DNA of 64,000 bases from Linum tenue (Eukaryota; Streptophyta; Magnoliopsida; Malpighiales; Linaceae). This document shows positions 1-12,576 of the stretch, in pieces (position 1 is the stretch's first letter; every line of letters begins with the position of its first letter). The stretch covers positions 70,185,676 through 70,249,675 of the forward strand of contig CAMGYJ010000006.1 of NCBI GenBank assembly GCA_946122785.1, read 5' to 3'. Both the position numbers and the translations under genes were made by a program. Below the pieces are notes generated by a model, which was given only the letters and a program-made list of their open reading frames with translations, made no database searches and was not told the origin of the DNA.

Positions 1-69
1 TTAGGAAGTATCACCAGGCAACTTAATATGTATTTTACCCGCTATGGCGCTTTGTCGCAAAGGAATGAA

Positions 70-390
70 AATTACTTAGTTCGCAAGAACAAAAATTAGC
101 AATAGTCCCGCACTATTCGCGCCCACACAATTCGCAAGAACAAAAAATAGCAATAGTCATGCACTATTCGCGCCCACACAGTTCGCAAGAACAAAAATTA
201 GCAATAGTCCCGCACTATTCGCGCCCACACAGTTCGCAAGAACAAAAATTAGCAATAGTCCCGCATTATTCGCGCCCACACAGTTCGCAAGAACAAAAAA
301 TAGCAATAATCCCGCACTATTCGTGCCCACTCGGTTCGAGAGAACAAATAACAGCGATAATCATGAACTATTCGCAACCACTCGATTCAT
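70..390. repeat. 51-bp tandem repeat array
   Basis: About six head-to-tail copies of a 51-bp unit containing GTTCGCAAGAACAAAAA and GCACTATTCGCGCCCACAC. The first copies are nearly identical and the last two have diverged. Because 51 is a multiple of three the array stays open in one frame and gives a 17-residue repeat, but nothing supports it being coding. It sits where Tat-lineage elements carry hypervariable 3' repeats. Confidence 0.85.
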
Positions 391-539
391 AGGAACAAAC
401 GAGCGCATTAACAAATAAAAGACACAAATTGAGACTGTTTGGATTTAATGAAGCGGGAGCATCAACGTTGTTTGCGACTACACTTGATATATAAAAAAAA
501 AGAGGGAAAAGAAAATAAGAAGGCAACAAAGCAACAAAT

Positions 540-3284
540 TCAAAAAGGAAACATGTCAGCGCGATAACACTTAAGCACCATCAGTGTTAGGCTGGACATC
601 CTCTCTACTCTGCTTGCGGCGCAGCAAGGGCTGAACATCCTCTTCCTCGTTATCATCAGCTTTCTCACCATCCCCGCTCGCGCCCTCAGCCTTCTCCCAG
701 TCTGGGCGCTCCTCCGCTTCCTGGCGCTCCTCCTCTTCCCCATCCTCATCCTCATCCCCCTGACTCGGAGTCAGACTCCAAGGGCCGCTTCTCGCCAATC
801 CACATCTGAACGTGTTGGACCATTTCGCAAGTATCCCAGCGAACCCCCGGGTTCTCTGGCCGAATCTTCTTCCCGACCGCGAGCACGGCCTTGGTCATGG
901 CGTCCGCCAAAATCTTCCCGAAAGAGGGAGAAGACTTGAACTGACGAACGGCCGCGACCTCGGCCGCGCGAACAGCTTCCGCTTTCGCGACACTGTGAAG
1001 GCGAACCAGGTCGTCCTTCTCCTTCTGAAGCTCTTCGCGAGCTCGCTTCAACTTCTCAGCGTAAGAGGCCTCCAGCTGTTCTTGGATGGCGGAGCGCTCC
1101 TCGACCCGAACCTGCTCTTTATCCGCCTCCACGTCGGCGGTCAATTTGCTCTGCAGGAAGCCGAGTTCCTCCATCGCCTCGTTGGCTTTATTTGTTGCCA
1201 CGTCGGCACGGTTGTTCGCCCCAACAACCTTCCCCTCCAGCTGGACGATCTTCGCCTCGTCGACCTTCATCCTTGCGCGCTCTTGCTGAGCCCGGAAGGT
1301 CGCCAACAAACCCTACAACCACAACGCTAAAAGACTTAGCAAAACATTGCATTCAATAAAAAAAAAGATAACTTCGAACTTCGCGAGAACTCAACTCGAT
1401 CTTACCGCGAAGTGGACCTGAGCCAGGTCATGAAGGGGATTGGACTTCTACAATCGCGGCGAAATACTGAGGATAGGCTCGAGCGCCCGGAGGGCGGTAT
1501 TCGCGGACGCCAGATTGCAAGCCGCCCCGGTGTGAATCCGCACATCGCGGAAGTAGTTGACACCAGCGGTGGCGGGAGCGGCAGTGGCGGGAGTCCCCCC
1601 AAAGCCAGCCATCTCAGGCAAATTTTGCTGGACACTGGCCCCCGACGAGCTGCCAGCCACCTCTCTCTCAGGCCGAGAAGGCCTATTCACCGGCGCCTCT
1701 GGCTCCGAAAGCGCCAGAGATAACTGTCGCGCCGCAGACGACGGTTGTTCCGCTCATGGAGTCTGCGCCACCCGCGCAGTGGGTTCTGCCAAACGAGCCG
1801 CCTTACGGGGCTTTTTAACCGCCAGTGGCTGCTCAATTTCCTTCCGCTTCGAAGTCCTCGGCACCGCGCCCACCTTCTTCTTCTTGTTGTCAGCGCGCGG
1901 CGCCTTTACGACGTCGTCAACCGACATCATGCTAACCAGGCTGGAGAAGTCAACAGCTGCGCCAATAAATCGTAAGAGAGTAGTTAATATGATAGAATGC
2001 AAAAGAAAAGAAATACAACTAACCATCGCCAAACAGCTCCTCTAAACAAGCCTCGCGGACTCCCCCCGCTTATAAATTGATCCTATGAGGCATGCACGCC
2101 TCGTACTCATCGTTGAGCCCGTCATAGTTGCCGGCATCCGACTCATATCCGAGCGTGCTGCCTTTCTTCCAGACAGTAGGCTCCTCCACAAACTCACTCG
2201 CCCACTCTCCGAGAGTGGGCTTGACGTAGAAAAAGCGCTCGAACCAAGTTTTCTTTAACTTGGGCGATCCATTCACGAAGCCGTCGGGCCTGTTGTCGCG
2301 ACGCTTGATGGAAAGGAAGTAGCTTCTTGACGTTGGCTCCTTGATTTTATAAATCTTCCGGAACAAGCCGTAAGTCGGCTCGATGTTAAGCCTCTTGCAC
2401 GCGAGGCGGAGATAGCTCGCGTGCATGATCAGACGGAGAGAGCCGCCCAACGGAGCAGTTAAGGCGCCTATACAAAGCGCACAATAGCGGGTCGATAGGG
2501 AACTTGAACCCCATCACCCAATACTGTGTATAAACGCCAAACCACCCCGGGGGGCAATTGCCCACCATGCTTCGCGTAGAAGGAGCGGCGTACTCCCAAT
2601 GGGGGGGGGCAAGCCCAGTCCGCGGACTATCTCCGCCACGTCATCAACATCGTATATGGAGGCGTGTTCGGGCCCGCGCTTGAGATTGTCGTGCGGCGCC
2701 GGCTGATCGCCCCACATCTCTGCCCATTCTATGACAGTATACGCGGCGCCAACACCGTGTAACCCCAGTCGGGCCATGGCCTCCGACACGAGCACAACAT
2801 CTTGCGGCTCTGATTGTGCGCCAGAGTCTTCGCGCGCTTCATCGTTGGCAACCCCCGGCCTATCGTCACGATCACGCCGGATTATCAGCACTCCACGAGC
2901 TCCTTGTCTCGCCTGCCCGCTCCCGGAGGCAACCATACCCACGTCGGAAGAACCGCCGAGGTCATTCTCCGACTCGACGTCGAACGACGGCGTCGCCGGA
3001 ATCCCTTCGTCACCGCCGCCGTTCCCACCACTGGAACCGCCCAATTCCAACGAACGATCAGTAGAAGTGTGCGAAAGAAGGGAGAAATTACCTTCTTCGC
3101 CTTGTACGACCTCGACCTCGTCGATGTTGATGCTAGACATGGTAATAATTCGAGTTTTAGCAACAGCAAAAGGAGAATTGAGGTTGTAGAAGAAGGAGAG
3201 GAATCTCGAAGAAGGGACGAACGAAGAAATAGGAAACAGAGTCGAAGGAAACAAATGAGTCCCACTCCCCCACAGCAAGCCCAT
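540..3284 (-). pseudogene. Decayed antisense extra ORF of the retrotransposon (putative gypsy-type transposon domain, then coiled coil)
   Basis: Read on the minus strand, opposite to the retrotransposon. A likely start is the ATG at 3140 (MSSINIDEVEV); an upstream in-frame ATG lies at 3284. An acidic, Ser/Gly-rich leader is followed around 2700-2080 by a segment like the plant 'putative gypsy type transposon' domain (PF04195), with the phrases GFKFPIDPLL and CKRLNIEPTYGLF. Then comes a proline-rich stretch and an Ala/Glu/Lys-rich coiled coil at 1309-752. The PF04195-like part is spread over at least three frames, with breaks near 2560 and 2450, so the gene is not intact. The family occurs in plant Ty3 elements as an antisense ORF of unknown role. 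Confidence 0.65.
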
Positions 3285-3801
3285 ATTTATAGTCGGCCAG
3301 GGGAAAACGAAGGGTTAAAGTCACATAGGGATCCGTAACCGTCAGATCCTACCAAATCTTTTCGAATTTCAAAAAATCCCCGCCCAAATAGCCCAACCAT
3401 ACAGAGACACGTGGACACCTACCATCATAGGCACTAGTCGATGACGCCACAAGTGCCGCGCACCGCCTGGGGGGCATGACACACCCGCGAGGAAGAAAAA
3501 ACACACCCCAAGCCCAACTTCGATCGCGACCAAAAATCAAATAATCGCGTGATCAGTACAACTTCAACTGTAAACGTCGCGCGCGACGTTTGCACGACCC
3601 ATCCTCAACTTAAAAGTAGCGCGCACAACAAGTGAAGAATCCCACGGAAACCGCGCGATTGACACAACCCCAAGCGCAAGTGTCGCGCGTAGCTCAAAGT
3701 AACGTGCACAAGGAGCGTGAAGAATCCCACGAAAATCGTGCGATAGGTAACGAAAATCTAAACAGGCGGTATTCACATAACACCCCCTGATGGGGGGCAA
3801 T

Positions 3802-4436
3802 TGTTGGGCATGTGACTCGGACCTAGCCGCGCTAGAGGAACACACCAACACTACCCCAAATGCCGCCAAACCCGTCAGGACGCAACGACTACCGAAGACC
3901 TCCAGCGCGGTCCAGCGCGAAGACCCCAGCGCGGTTCAGCGCGAAGGCCTCGAGCGCGACAATGTGAAGGCGGACCGGCGCGGAGACCTCGAGCGCGGCA
4001 CGGGCTACGCGCGTGTGGAAGGATCAACACGTGGACCAGACCAAAGAGCCGCAGAAAGCGTCGTCTCGCTTCCCGAGTGGTAGTCACATCAGGGTCCTAA
4101 GCACAGTCGTAGGTAAGCCTCTGACATGTCCTAGGTATAGGCATGGCCTACACCCCTGACATATCAGTGGTCATGTCATGGTACCATCATGTAATTCAAC
4201 CACTCACCCACCACCATGTAGCCTATAAATATGGCATTTACTCCGGTGGGGTGAGGGGATCGCATTTTTCAGACTCTATCTCTAAAAACATCGACTTCTC
4301 TCTCTAAAGACTAATTCTCTCATCCCTGTTTCCGAAGATCTCGGTTCTGCTTCAACACGGTCAATTTTCCTTGCTTACCTCCCTTGACCCGCTTTCTTTC
4401 CCGAACCTCACTCCTACGCTCAGTTAGGTTCAAACA
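3802..4436 (+). repeat. 3' LTR
   Basis: Starts TGTTGGGCATG just after a purine-rich tract (GATGGGGGGCA near 3790) and ends CAAACA, so the ends form the expected TG...CA with TGTT/AACA symmetry. A TATA box (TATAAAT, 4224-4230) lies about two thirds of the way in, followed by a pyrimidine-rich presumed transcript leader. Around 3900-3990 there are short imperfect repeats of AGCGCGGTYCAGCGCGAAG. The partner LTR is outside the window, so the boundaries rest on these signals alone. Confidence 0.7.
4224..4230 (+). promoter_or_regulatory. TATA box in the LTR
   Basis: TATAAAT inside the LTR, followed by GC-poor, CT-rich sequence as expected for the start of a retrotransposon transcript. Position within the LTR is typical of the U3/R border. 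Confidence 0.5.
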
Positions 4437-5688
4437 TATATGTTAAATCTTTGTATTGTAATAAATCACTATACTTTAAATACATGTGTTGGTGTAATAG
4501 ATATATTTTGACATTTCAGGTTGTAGTTGTAGATTGATTTACATAAAGTTAAATTATGAGAAAACTCACATATATCCTCTAATTTTAATATAAAATAAAA
4601 ATTACAGGGAATATAAATAAAATGGGACTCAAATCTAAAACCAACAATCAAATCAATTTCAACTAAACAATTTTTATTTTTTGTTGATTATATGTGAGAT
4701 CTACATAAAATAATAAATATATTGTTTTACATTTTTACACTTCCACATGCATTTTGGGGAATACAAGTATTCAATGAACACAACTTTTAGAATCTCAACT
4801 TTCAAACACCCCTTGCAACACTGAACACATGCATAATGCATTTGAAGAGGTGCCCAATTGACAAGAATACATCTTTTGGATGCTCTCCTGTTATTTTTGC
4901 AACTCAATTTTTTTTTATTGATGCAATCATTCATTCATATTTACAATATTGCAACAAATACAATTACACATGAAAGGTTAAATGACCCCTAATAAGGAGA
5001 TGATGGGCTTCCACAACAGAATTTTCTGTTTTTTTTCCTTCTTTTTAACATAATTTAAGACCATATGCAATTGCAAATGCATTGCATTGCATTGATATAA
5101 GTAAAATAAAATTGATATGAGTTGGATTGAACAAATTATTGAGGTAGCTATAGAAACAACATATGCAATTCCTTATCTTGCTTGCTACAGATTAGTTTAT
5201 ATAAAATTAAAATATAAATATATTATATTGAAATTATCAGCAATTCGACAAATTATTGGCAATCCGGCCAACGGCCGGGCGCTAAGCTAGTTACAATCCT
5301 AGGTTGAAGTCTCCCATACAAGATTAGGAGCCTTAAATCCGCTTCTGGCCTTGTTTACTCAAAGCCCAGCAAGATGGTCAGGTCCAATTTAGTAAAATTA
5401 AAACTCTGCAGTTAGTTTTTCCCCACGGGCCCAATAAGCTCTACGCCGATAATCATGGAAAGCATGAATCTGTCCAATAAAACGTGTGTTCAGCTTTTGG
5501 ATACGTCTCCTCCCTCCCTCGTTCTTTTCTTCTCCTCTGCCTTGAATTCGCGAGTGAGGATCGATCGAGAGAGAAAAAAGAAGGAGAAGAAGAAAAAGAA
5601 GCATTTCACCAATCAAAATCGACGTGATTACTCTCTCCCCCGGCGGCGACTTACTCCCTCAGATCCGGCGAAAAGAGAGATACCAGAA
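4437..5688. other. Intergenic DNA and upstream region of the first VHA-c gene
   Basis: AT-rich and without a recognisable gene from 4437 to about 5400. The last 150 bases before the start codon at 5689 are CT-rich and then GA-rich, like a plant 5' UTR. A long GA/AAG tract lies at 5565-5600. Confidence 0.5.
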
Positions 5689-6039
5689 ATGGCGTCAACG
5701 TTCAGTGGCGACGAGACTGCTCCTTTCTTCGGCTTCCTCGGAGCCGCTTCCGCCCTCGTCTTCTCCTGTAAGAACCATCACCTAGTCTAAAAAATGCTTT
5801 CGATTCGAGATTTTCGATTCAATTGATGTAGATCTAGTAGGATTTAACCTTGGATCTGCAGTTGCGGTTGTGTAAATTTTGTTGTTGTTGTTGCAGGCAT
5901 GGGAGCTGCCTATGGAACGGCGAAGAGCGGGGTCGGAGTGGCGTCGATGGGCGTGATGAGGCCCGAGTTGGTGATGAAATCCATTGTCCCGGTGGTTATG
6001 GCTGGTGTGTTGGGTATTTACGGTTTGATTATTGCCGTG

Positions 6040-6071
<32 letters not shown>

Positions 6072-7293
6072 ATCGTACTACTTGTTCGATGGATACGCTC
6101 ATCTTTCCTCCGGACTCGCCTGTGGTCTCGCGGGTCTCTCTGCTGGTATGGCTATCGGGATCGTCGGTGATGCTGGTGTTAGGTAATACTTCCAATCTCT
6201 ACAGACCTTTTGTTGTTCTGCCCCTAGTTGTGATTTCTGCAATCTGGTGTGTATGTGGAAATTCAGATTGGGGACAGTGAATCTGAGATTAGATGAGTGA
6301 AAGATTGCTGGTGTACATTTATGATTGACTATGGATTAAGGGAAGGATTATTTGTGTTGGTTTCATCTCGAGATGACACTATTTGCGATAACGTACAAAG
6401 TTCGAATATTAGTCTGCTTCCCTGTAGAACTAGGTTGGAAAATAATGTTCAAGGCTTTGCATACTATGTGGGGTGAACGTGTATTGGTTCCTGCAGAGTT
6501 CAAAGCTTGAGACTTCCGTTGTCCCAGTTCTGTAGATTGAGTTAGTGTAGTAACTTATTTGCATCTAGAGATGTTCATGGCTATAGTTTCCAAGTAGTGA
6601 AAGAGATCTCTTTCGTTGCCGTTGTTGTATAGCTCAAACCTTTTGGTTATAAGGTACCAAATGGCGTTCGAGCTTTTGCATACTGTATACACTGATTCGG
6701 TCTTCCATGTGTGGGGTTCTGCTTCCCCATCCCCCTCGGAAGCTCTGTAGAATGTAGATTGAGTTATTGCAGTTACTTGATAAGCAGTAGTCGCTGTGGA
6801 GATCTAGACGAGGAGGCTAGAAGGGACATTTTAATGTTTGTGCTCTTTGATGATGGGTTTGCTTTGGTATGCTGATATTGAAACTGAGTCAGTGTTGCTC
6901 ATGTTCTTGTGCCACTTTCATTCTCCTACCTCTTCATAACTTATTGAAACCCAATTGGTGTTTGGCATTCTTTTGCCTGTAAGTGTCCATGGAAGAAGCT
7001 GTTTGCTATGTCATGATTGCATGTATTCAATGCCTTCCAGTCATGCTCACTGTTGAAAGCAGCTAGTTCTATGCCTTTCCCTACTTGATATAGTCAGTCC
7101 TGTGCTGCTACTCATTTTCGTGGATTTTCCTAACATTGAATATTTTGTTGATCTATGCAGGGCCAATGCACAACAGCCGAAGCTTTTTGTGGGAATGATC
7201 CTAATCCTCATCTTCGCCGAAGCGCTTGCTCTCTACGGCCTTATCGTTGGTATTATCCTATCTTCCCGAGCTGGACAGTCGAGAGCTGAGTAA
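5689..7293 (+). CDS. VHA-c: V-type proton ATPase 16-kDa proteolipid subunit c (copy 1)
   Basis: Membrane subunit that forms the proton-carrying c-ring of the V-ATPase, which acidifies the vacuole and other endomembrane compartments. Three coding exons: 5689-5767, 5897-6182 and 7161-7293, all with GT-AG introns and consistent phase, giving 165 residues, the usual length for plants. Four hydrophobic segments are visible. The second half carries the essential proton-binding glutamate in [13 protein letters not shown] (E142). The N-terminus [20 protein letters not shown] and the C-terminus [10 protein letters not shown] match plant subunit c closely. The start is the only ATG that gives the family N-terminus. 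A second gene with the same exon structure and the identical protein follows about 1.8 kb downstream, so the two arose by tandem duplication. Confidence 0.97.
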
Positions 7294-9097
7294 AGAAGGA
7301 AGGAAAACTGAGGAGTTTCCAATTGTTTGGTTGATTGTATGTTGTTATTTATTGGGGGAAATTTGATTTGGTATTTCGTTAGACTCTGTTTTGGGTTTAG
7401 CTCTGTGGTTGGGTGTACTACTACCAGATAGACTAGTATTATTTCTATCATGGTAAAAGTGCACTACTTAGATATATGTTGTTGCTGCTCCTGTTGCTAT
7501 TACAAGTTTATTGTCTTCGTGTTGCTCTCTTGAACTGGTTTTTGGCCTCCACGACTTGATTATGACTCTTGTTATTCGGATTATTTAGATTTATAAATGT
7601 GGATCTTGGCGTGACTAGTGCAACATTTATTTATGCATGGCTTTCACTGCGTAGAGTGGACGGGAAAATACTTGGTAATTCGAAATTCCCCCTAAGCTTC
7701 ATGTCTTCATGTAGAAAGCGATAAGAGTTATGTTACCTGTCATGGCTATCCTTAAGATACGAGACATCACATTTGTTAACTTCTACATGGTTTGTTGCCT
7801 TCGTGCTGAGCCATTTGAACATATATTTTTTACATGGCCATTAGCTACTCGACTATAGCAACTATTAGAGTTGGATACATCCTAAATCACGTCGTGGACT
7901 AATGTATTCTATGCTCAACCCTCTTCATACGGTTTAAGTCGTTTGCTTACTGTGAAGAATCTGGAAATCCGCAACACATTAGTTTTTGAGGATACTCAAG
8001 TACCACCATCCGTACTCCCTGCTCAATTCGCTCACCAAATTCAAGAATTCTCATCGACCCGTCCTCCTCCTCCTCCGCACCTCGCTACAAAGCCTTGAAT
8101 TATATCTTCTCCTCCACTTTAACGCCTCATACTCAACTTCGACGTTGTTGTTCATCCTTATCGAGGTTGTACTATGAGCTTGTTGGTGAAATCCACATAT
8201 GACCGTCAACAGCTCATTATCGGTTTCAGCATCCTGAGATTGTGAACCCATACATGGCCGAACTGCTAGCTGCTAGAGACGATATGCTCTTGATTCATAA
8301 CATCAATCTCTAGGAGTCACATTTACAGGAGATTCTGAGGTCGTCAGTCACCAACTTCTCGAAGGGGCAGAGTCTAATGTAATTAGAGGACGAGTGCTCA
8401 GAGTGCTTGCAAATGGTAGCTATTTTAGACATAAGTTTCGAGTTTTGTGCTAGTCCTATGACTGCCAATTGTGTTGATTGGTGAGAAAAGCCATTTCTTT
8501 GTCTAGTTTAGAGTTGCCTACTTTTTTTTCTTTCTTCCTTTTATTGTGAGAGGAGGTTCTAAAGTAGCCACTTTTTTCGTATTATATTATCATACCTCGA
8601 TTAAAAAAGTAAAGAAGCGCCATGCCTCATAATCAATGCGGTTCGATTTTCATAGAACTGAATCGAAATTGGACCAAATTAAGTAGGATTGAACATATAT
8701 TTTGTTCACTGTAATTTGGAAACCAGTCTAATTTAAAGTTTGATCGGATTTCAAACCGAACTGAATCATACTCACCAATCTCTTCAAAAAGTCAATCGAG
8801 TCACTAATATGCCCACCAGGCCCAATAAAGGTAGCCCAATTCTGCTCCCGTGAGATCGGGCTTCCTGAAGCCCACAATGGCTCCTCCACCTATAATTTAG
8901 TGTCCGTGAAGAAATAAATCTCTCCACGTTTCTCTGTTCTTTGGACTCTCTCTCTCTCTCTCTTCTTCCCAGCCTAGAATTCACGAGGGTCGCTGTTTGT
9001 GACGTAGCTTCATCATCCGGCAGAACTACAATTCTCTCTCTCTCTCCGCTCAACAGAGTTCAATCATCACTCTCAGATCCGAAGCAAACCGTAAAAA
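7294..9097. other. Spacer between the two VHA-c genes
   Basis: Holds the 3' UTR of copy 1, a LINE RNase H remnant near 8190-8460, a low-complexity CCGAAC/TTCGGTT-rich stretch near 8640-8770, and the CT-rich leader of copy 2 (microsatellite TCTCTCTCTC near 8947-8963 and 9033-9046). No other gene is supported. Confidence 0.5.
8190..8460 (+). pseudogene. Remnant of a LINE-type RNase H domain
   Basis: One frame reads NPYMAELLAARDDMLLI, and after a frame change GDSEVVSHQLLEGAES. These resemble the AE-x-x-A-x-R helix and the E/G-D-S-x-x-VV segment of RNase H domains (RVT_3) at the 3' end of plant LINEs. Stops and a frameshift break it. No poly-A tail or target duplication was found, so it looks old. 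Confidence 0.45.
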
Positions 9098-10511
9098 ATG
9101 GCGTCGACATTCAGCGGCGATGAGACTGCTCCTTTCTTCGGCTTCCTCGGTGCTGCTTCCGCGCTCGTCTTCTCCTGTAAGTACTCAATCTATCACTTCA
9201 TAGCTTTTTTCGATTCCGATTTCAATCAATTTATCCCGCGAAATCTTGTAGTTCTCGATCCCGTATGGCGCTGGTAGATCTAGGAGGAGGGATCTAAATC
9301 TTTTAGCGATCTGTGGATTGTGAATTTCCCCCCTCTGTTTTTGGTTTGCAGGCATGGGAGCTGCCTATGGAACGGCCAAGAGTGGAGTCGGAGTGGCGTC
9401 GATGGGAGTGATGAGGCCCGAGCTGGTGATGAAATCCATTGTTCCAGTGGTTATGGCTGGTGTGTTGGGTATCTACGGCTTGATTATTGCTGTGATCATC
9501 AGTACCGGGATTAACCCTAAAGCCAAATCTTACTACTTGTTCGATGGATACGCTCATCTCTCTTCCGGTCTCGCTTGTGGTCTTGCTGGTCTTTCCGCCG
9601 GTATGGCTATCGGCATCGTCGGCGATGCTGGAGTGAGGTAAATCTTTGATCTCTTTATTGAAGGAGAGTCCGTGTGGTTAAATAGAAAGTGCGAATTTGA
9701 AACTGAAGTTTTTATTGATATTCATAATTGAAGCCTTGTGCATTCTACCACATGGTTTTAATGGAGATCTGCCTAGTTATTATCTGGGAGCTAGTTGGCT
9801 TATCTTCTCACAGCGTAAACATATGATCTCCTGTTCCAAATAGTTTGGAACTTTGCACAGGGTACTTGGAATTTCTGTGATGTGAGTTTGTGTTGATCTC
9901 TGCCAAATGCAGTGTTCGATGCTTTTCTCTAGCTTTGTTTTTTTCCAAACAAAAGCTCAGGTATATAAGAAATTTCGAACTTGAGAAGCTGTGTTTGTCC
10001 TCCATTCTACTCTTGCATAAAAAGATGTAGGCTTTCGGTAGAGTATCTCAAGTCGGAACTTGTATTGCATCTGCGGCCTTTATTGTTTGTACTGATTGCA
10101 TTTTTCTAAGGGCTGCTGTCAAGGTTTACTAAGTGTTGCTGCTAATGCTATTTGTGTGAGGGAATTGAAAACGGATTCCGATTCCATGGTCACTGGTAAA
10201 AGAAGATAGCTTTGTATCTTAAATGAGCATCATTCTGATATCCTACTGTTAGGGGTGCAAGGAATTCGCACTCAATCATTGTTTCATTTCGGTTTTTCAT
10301 TGATTTCCTGGGTAAAATTCCCCCTAATTTTGGCATGGGAAGCTTCTTCTAACATGTAAATACTCTTATCTACCACAGGGCTAATGCACAACAGCCAAAG
10401 CTGTTCGTCGGGATGATCCTCATCCTCATTTTCGCCGAAGCGCTGGCTCTGTACGGGCTTATCGTCGGCATCATCCTCTCATCCCGAGCTGGACAATCCA
10501 GAGCCGAGTAA
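9098..10511 (+). CDS. VHA-c: V-type proton ATPase 16-kDa proteolipid subunit c (copy 2)
   Basis: Second member of the tandem pair. Coding exons 9098-9176, 9352-9637 and 10379-10511 have exactly the same lengths and phases as copy 1 (79, 286, 133 nt). The 165-residue translation is identical to copy 1, including the proton-binding E142, although many third codon positions differ and the introns have diverged in length and sequence. It forms the c-ring of the vacuolar proton pump. The separate CT-rich 5' leader suggests its own promoter, so the copies may differ in expression rather than function. Confidence 0.97.
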
Positions 10512-11241
10512 AGAAACGGAGACTGCAGCACCACTGCCTTCTTCCATGGGTGATTGTATCTTTATTTTGCCTTATTATTATTACCGAGTCATTTGATATT
10601 TTAGACTCCCTGAGATTTTTGTTTAGCTTTGCCCAAGCAGTTCTGAGTATTACTACTTCTCTTACCTTGGTAAATGTACTGCTAGATACGGTTTGCCTCT
10701 GTCGTAATAAGTTTCTCTTCTGCTTCCGCTCTTGATGCTGCTGTATTTCTCTGGATTAGAGCTTGAATTTGTTCATGAAACTCCCCATTGCGTGTATGCT
10801 GCCACAATAATATAGCTATCGAAGATGCTCGACTTCTGAGTATTACTAATGGTGTGGATGCATTAAGATGGCTGTGACTTGTGAGAGTATGTCGTAGGAG
10901 CAGAGGGAGGGGCAGAACCAGCTCACTGGTCGCACTGTACAACCCACGGTTACATTTGTGTTGTGGCATCCGAATTTACATATGGAATGAGAGCTCAATG
11001 AGCCATCGATACTGGCGTAGTGTTAGTCGTTGGTAATGTGAGCCATAACCCGGAGCGAACCAAACCAAAAAGGTAACGAGTTGTAATGGATGATATAAAA
11101 TAATTTTCTTCAAATTTTCAAAATTCAGGTTAAAGTGAAGAAGATACAAGCTAACTAAATGCCAGTCTTTTTATCTTCACTCTAAGTTTGATGCCAGTCA
11201 AAATCAATGGACCAGATCTAGTAATGATAAATGCATAACTA
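10512..11241. other. 3' region of VHA-c copy 2 and spacer
   Basis: The 3' UTR runs into AT-rich spacer with no recognisable gene. The start of the LINE remnant at about 11240 has no clear target duplication. Confidence 0.4.
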
Positions 11242-12530
11242 ATGATAAATGAAGGTGACCAAGCTTTCTGGAGCCTTACTGTCAGCGATCACTTCTCTGC
11301 CAACTCTGCTTACAATGCAACCCAACAACTTCCAGAGCAGCAGCCTAGTCCAATCTGGAAACGAATATGGAAGCTGCAAGTCCCTGAGAGAGTCAGGGTT
11401 TTCATTTGGATGGCAGCCCAGCAAAAGCTGACCACGAACAGCATCAGGAAATTTCGACACTTAACGCAGGACGATTCTTGCCCTGAATGCATCAACGTTG
11501 GCAAAACGAACCTTCAATGTCTGAGAGATTGCAGAAAGGCTAAATCGGTCGGGAATAGAATTCTGGAGCAACAACGAAAAGAAAACTTCTTCAACACCAG
11601 CTGTGACAAGTGGCTCAAAGCAAACATCATGGATGATTCAACTGGAAATTGGCCAGGACAGTGGAATATCTTCTTCAGCTTAATTCTCTGGTACCTTTGA
11701 AAGTGCAGGAATGAAGATATTTTCAAGGGGATTAAACTTACTACTTCAACGCTCCATCATTATGTTCTGGCCAAGGCTATAAAGTGGGTGATAATTTGGG
11801 AAGCAGCTCAACATGCCACTAATTTGAACAAGAAGCAGAGGAGGGTGGAGGAGCTGATCGGGTGGCATAAACCGTCGACATGATGTCATAAATTAAACAC
11901 TGATGGCGCAACTCAAAGTAACCCAGGTATAGTCACAGCAGGAGGAGTGCTTTGAGACCACGACGACGATGGGATAAGTGGTTTTTGCAACAAACTTGGC
12001 TCTGGTACAACCCTCCTTGCAGAGCTTTGGGGTATTTTACACGGGCTGGAACTTGCCTGGAGAAAGGGCTCTCAATTCCTTATTCTCAAAACGAACTCTA
12101 AGCTTGCACTACAACTCATTGAGAAGAGGAATGACAGAGTTCACCCCTACGCAACGATTCTTGGAACTATAAGATGTCTTTTGGCTAAAGAATGGGTTGT
12201 TCGACTAGTTCATACGTATCGCGAAGGGAATTAGTCACGGACTGGCTCTCGAAGTACAGTCTCGTCTATCCCTTCGGTACGCATGAGCTAGTTGATCCCC
12301 CTTTGGAGGTGGATCGAATTTGCATAGAGGATCTTCTTGGGGTCAATTTCCCCAGGCAGGTTATTCGTGAGGAAGACCCTTAATGGGGTGGTTCTACTCT
12401 GTTGTTCCCCTGTTCTGGTCCGAATTCTATTGATGCTCTCTTTGTACTGGTTCCTTTTTCTAGCCGTTAGGAATATGTAACTCTGGCAGCTTTGCCTCCC
12501 TTTAGTAAAAGAAACTAAGGGTTATTGACC
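11242..12530 (+). pseudogene. 3' end of a degenerate LINE (zinc-binding RT tail plus RNase H)
   Basis: The first part reads like the zf-RVT domain that follows reverse transcriptase in plant LINEs: IWKRIWKLQVPERVRVFIWM and a CPEC pair. After several stops and frame changes an RNase H domain follows near 11890-12290 (LNTDGA, AELWGILHGLELA, a D-WL-KYSLVYPFGTHE tail). The order zf-RVT then RNase H is the normal 3' end of L1-like elements. It has no intact frame, and the reverse transcriptase core is missing, so it is a 5'-truncated dead copy. Confidence 0.75.
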
Positions 12531-12576
12531 CTTAACTAGGTCCCGATTACGTCACACATGTGGGTTTATTCCCACC

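Larger units (their letters stand above)
1..4436 (+). mobile_element. 3' part of a Ty3/gypsy LTR retrotransposon (Tat-lineage type)
   Basis: The window opens inside this element; gag-pol and the 5' LTR lie to the left and are not seen. What is visible, in order, is a 51-bp tandem array, a decayed antisense ORF region on the minus strand, a purine-rich tract just before 3802 and a 635-bp LTR that starts TGTT and ends AACA. Antisense extra ORFs and tandem repeats between pol and the 3' LTR are known features of the Tat lineage (Grande, RIRE2, Ogre relatives). The lineage is inferred from architecture, because no reverse transcriptase is in view. The target duplication cannot be tested. Confidence 0.75.

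Noticed and set aside
70..390. Regular 51-bp repeats as a CRISPR array or a repeat protein gene
   Set aside because: There are no unique spacers between the repeats, the host is a plant, and the open frame follows from the unit length being a multiple of three. The tandem array of a retrotransposon explains it.
812..1330. Plus-strand open frame of 172 codons
   Set aside because: It is the reverse of the coiled-coil coding segment at 1309-752; its composition is that of an antisense shadow.
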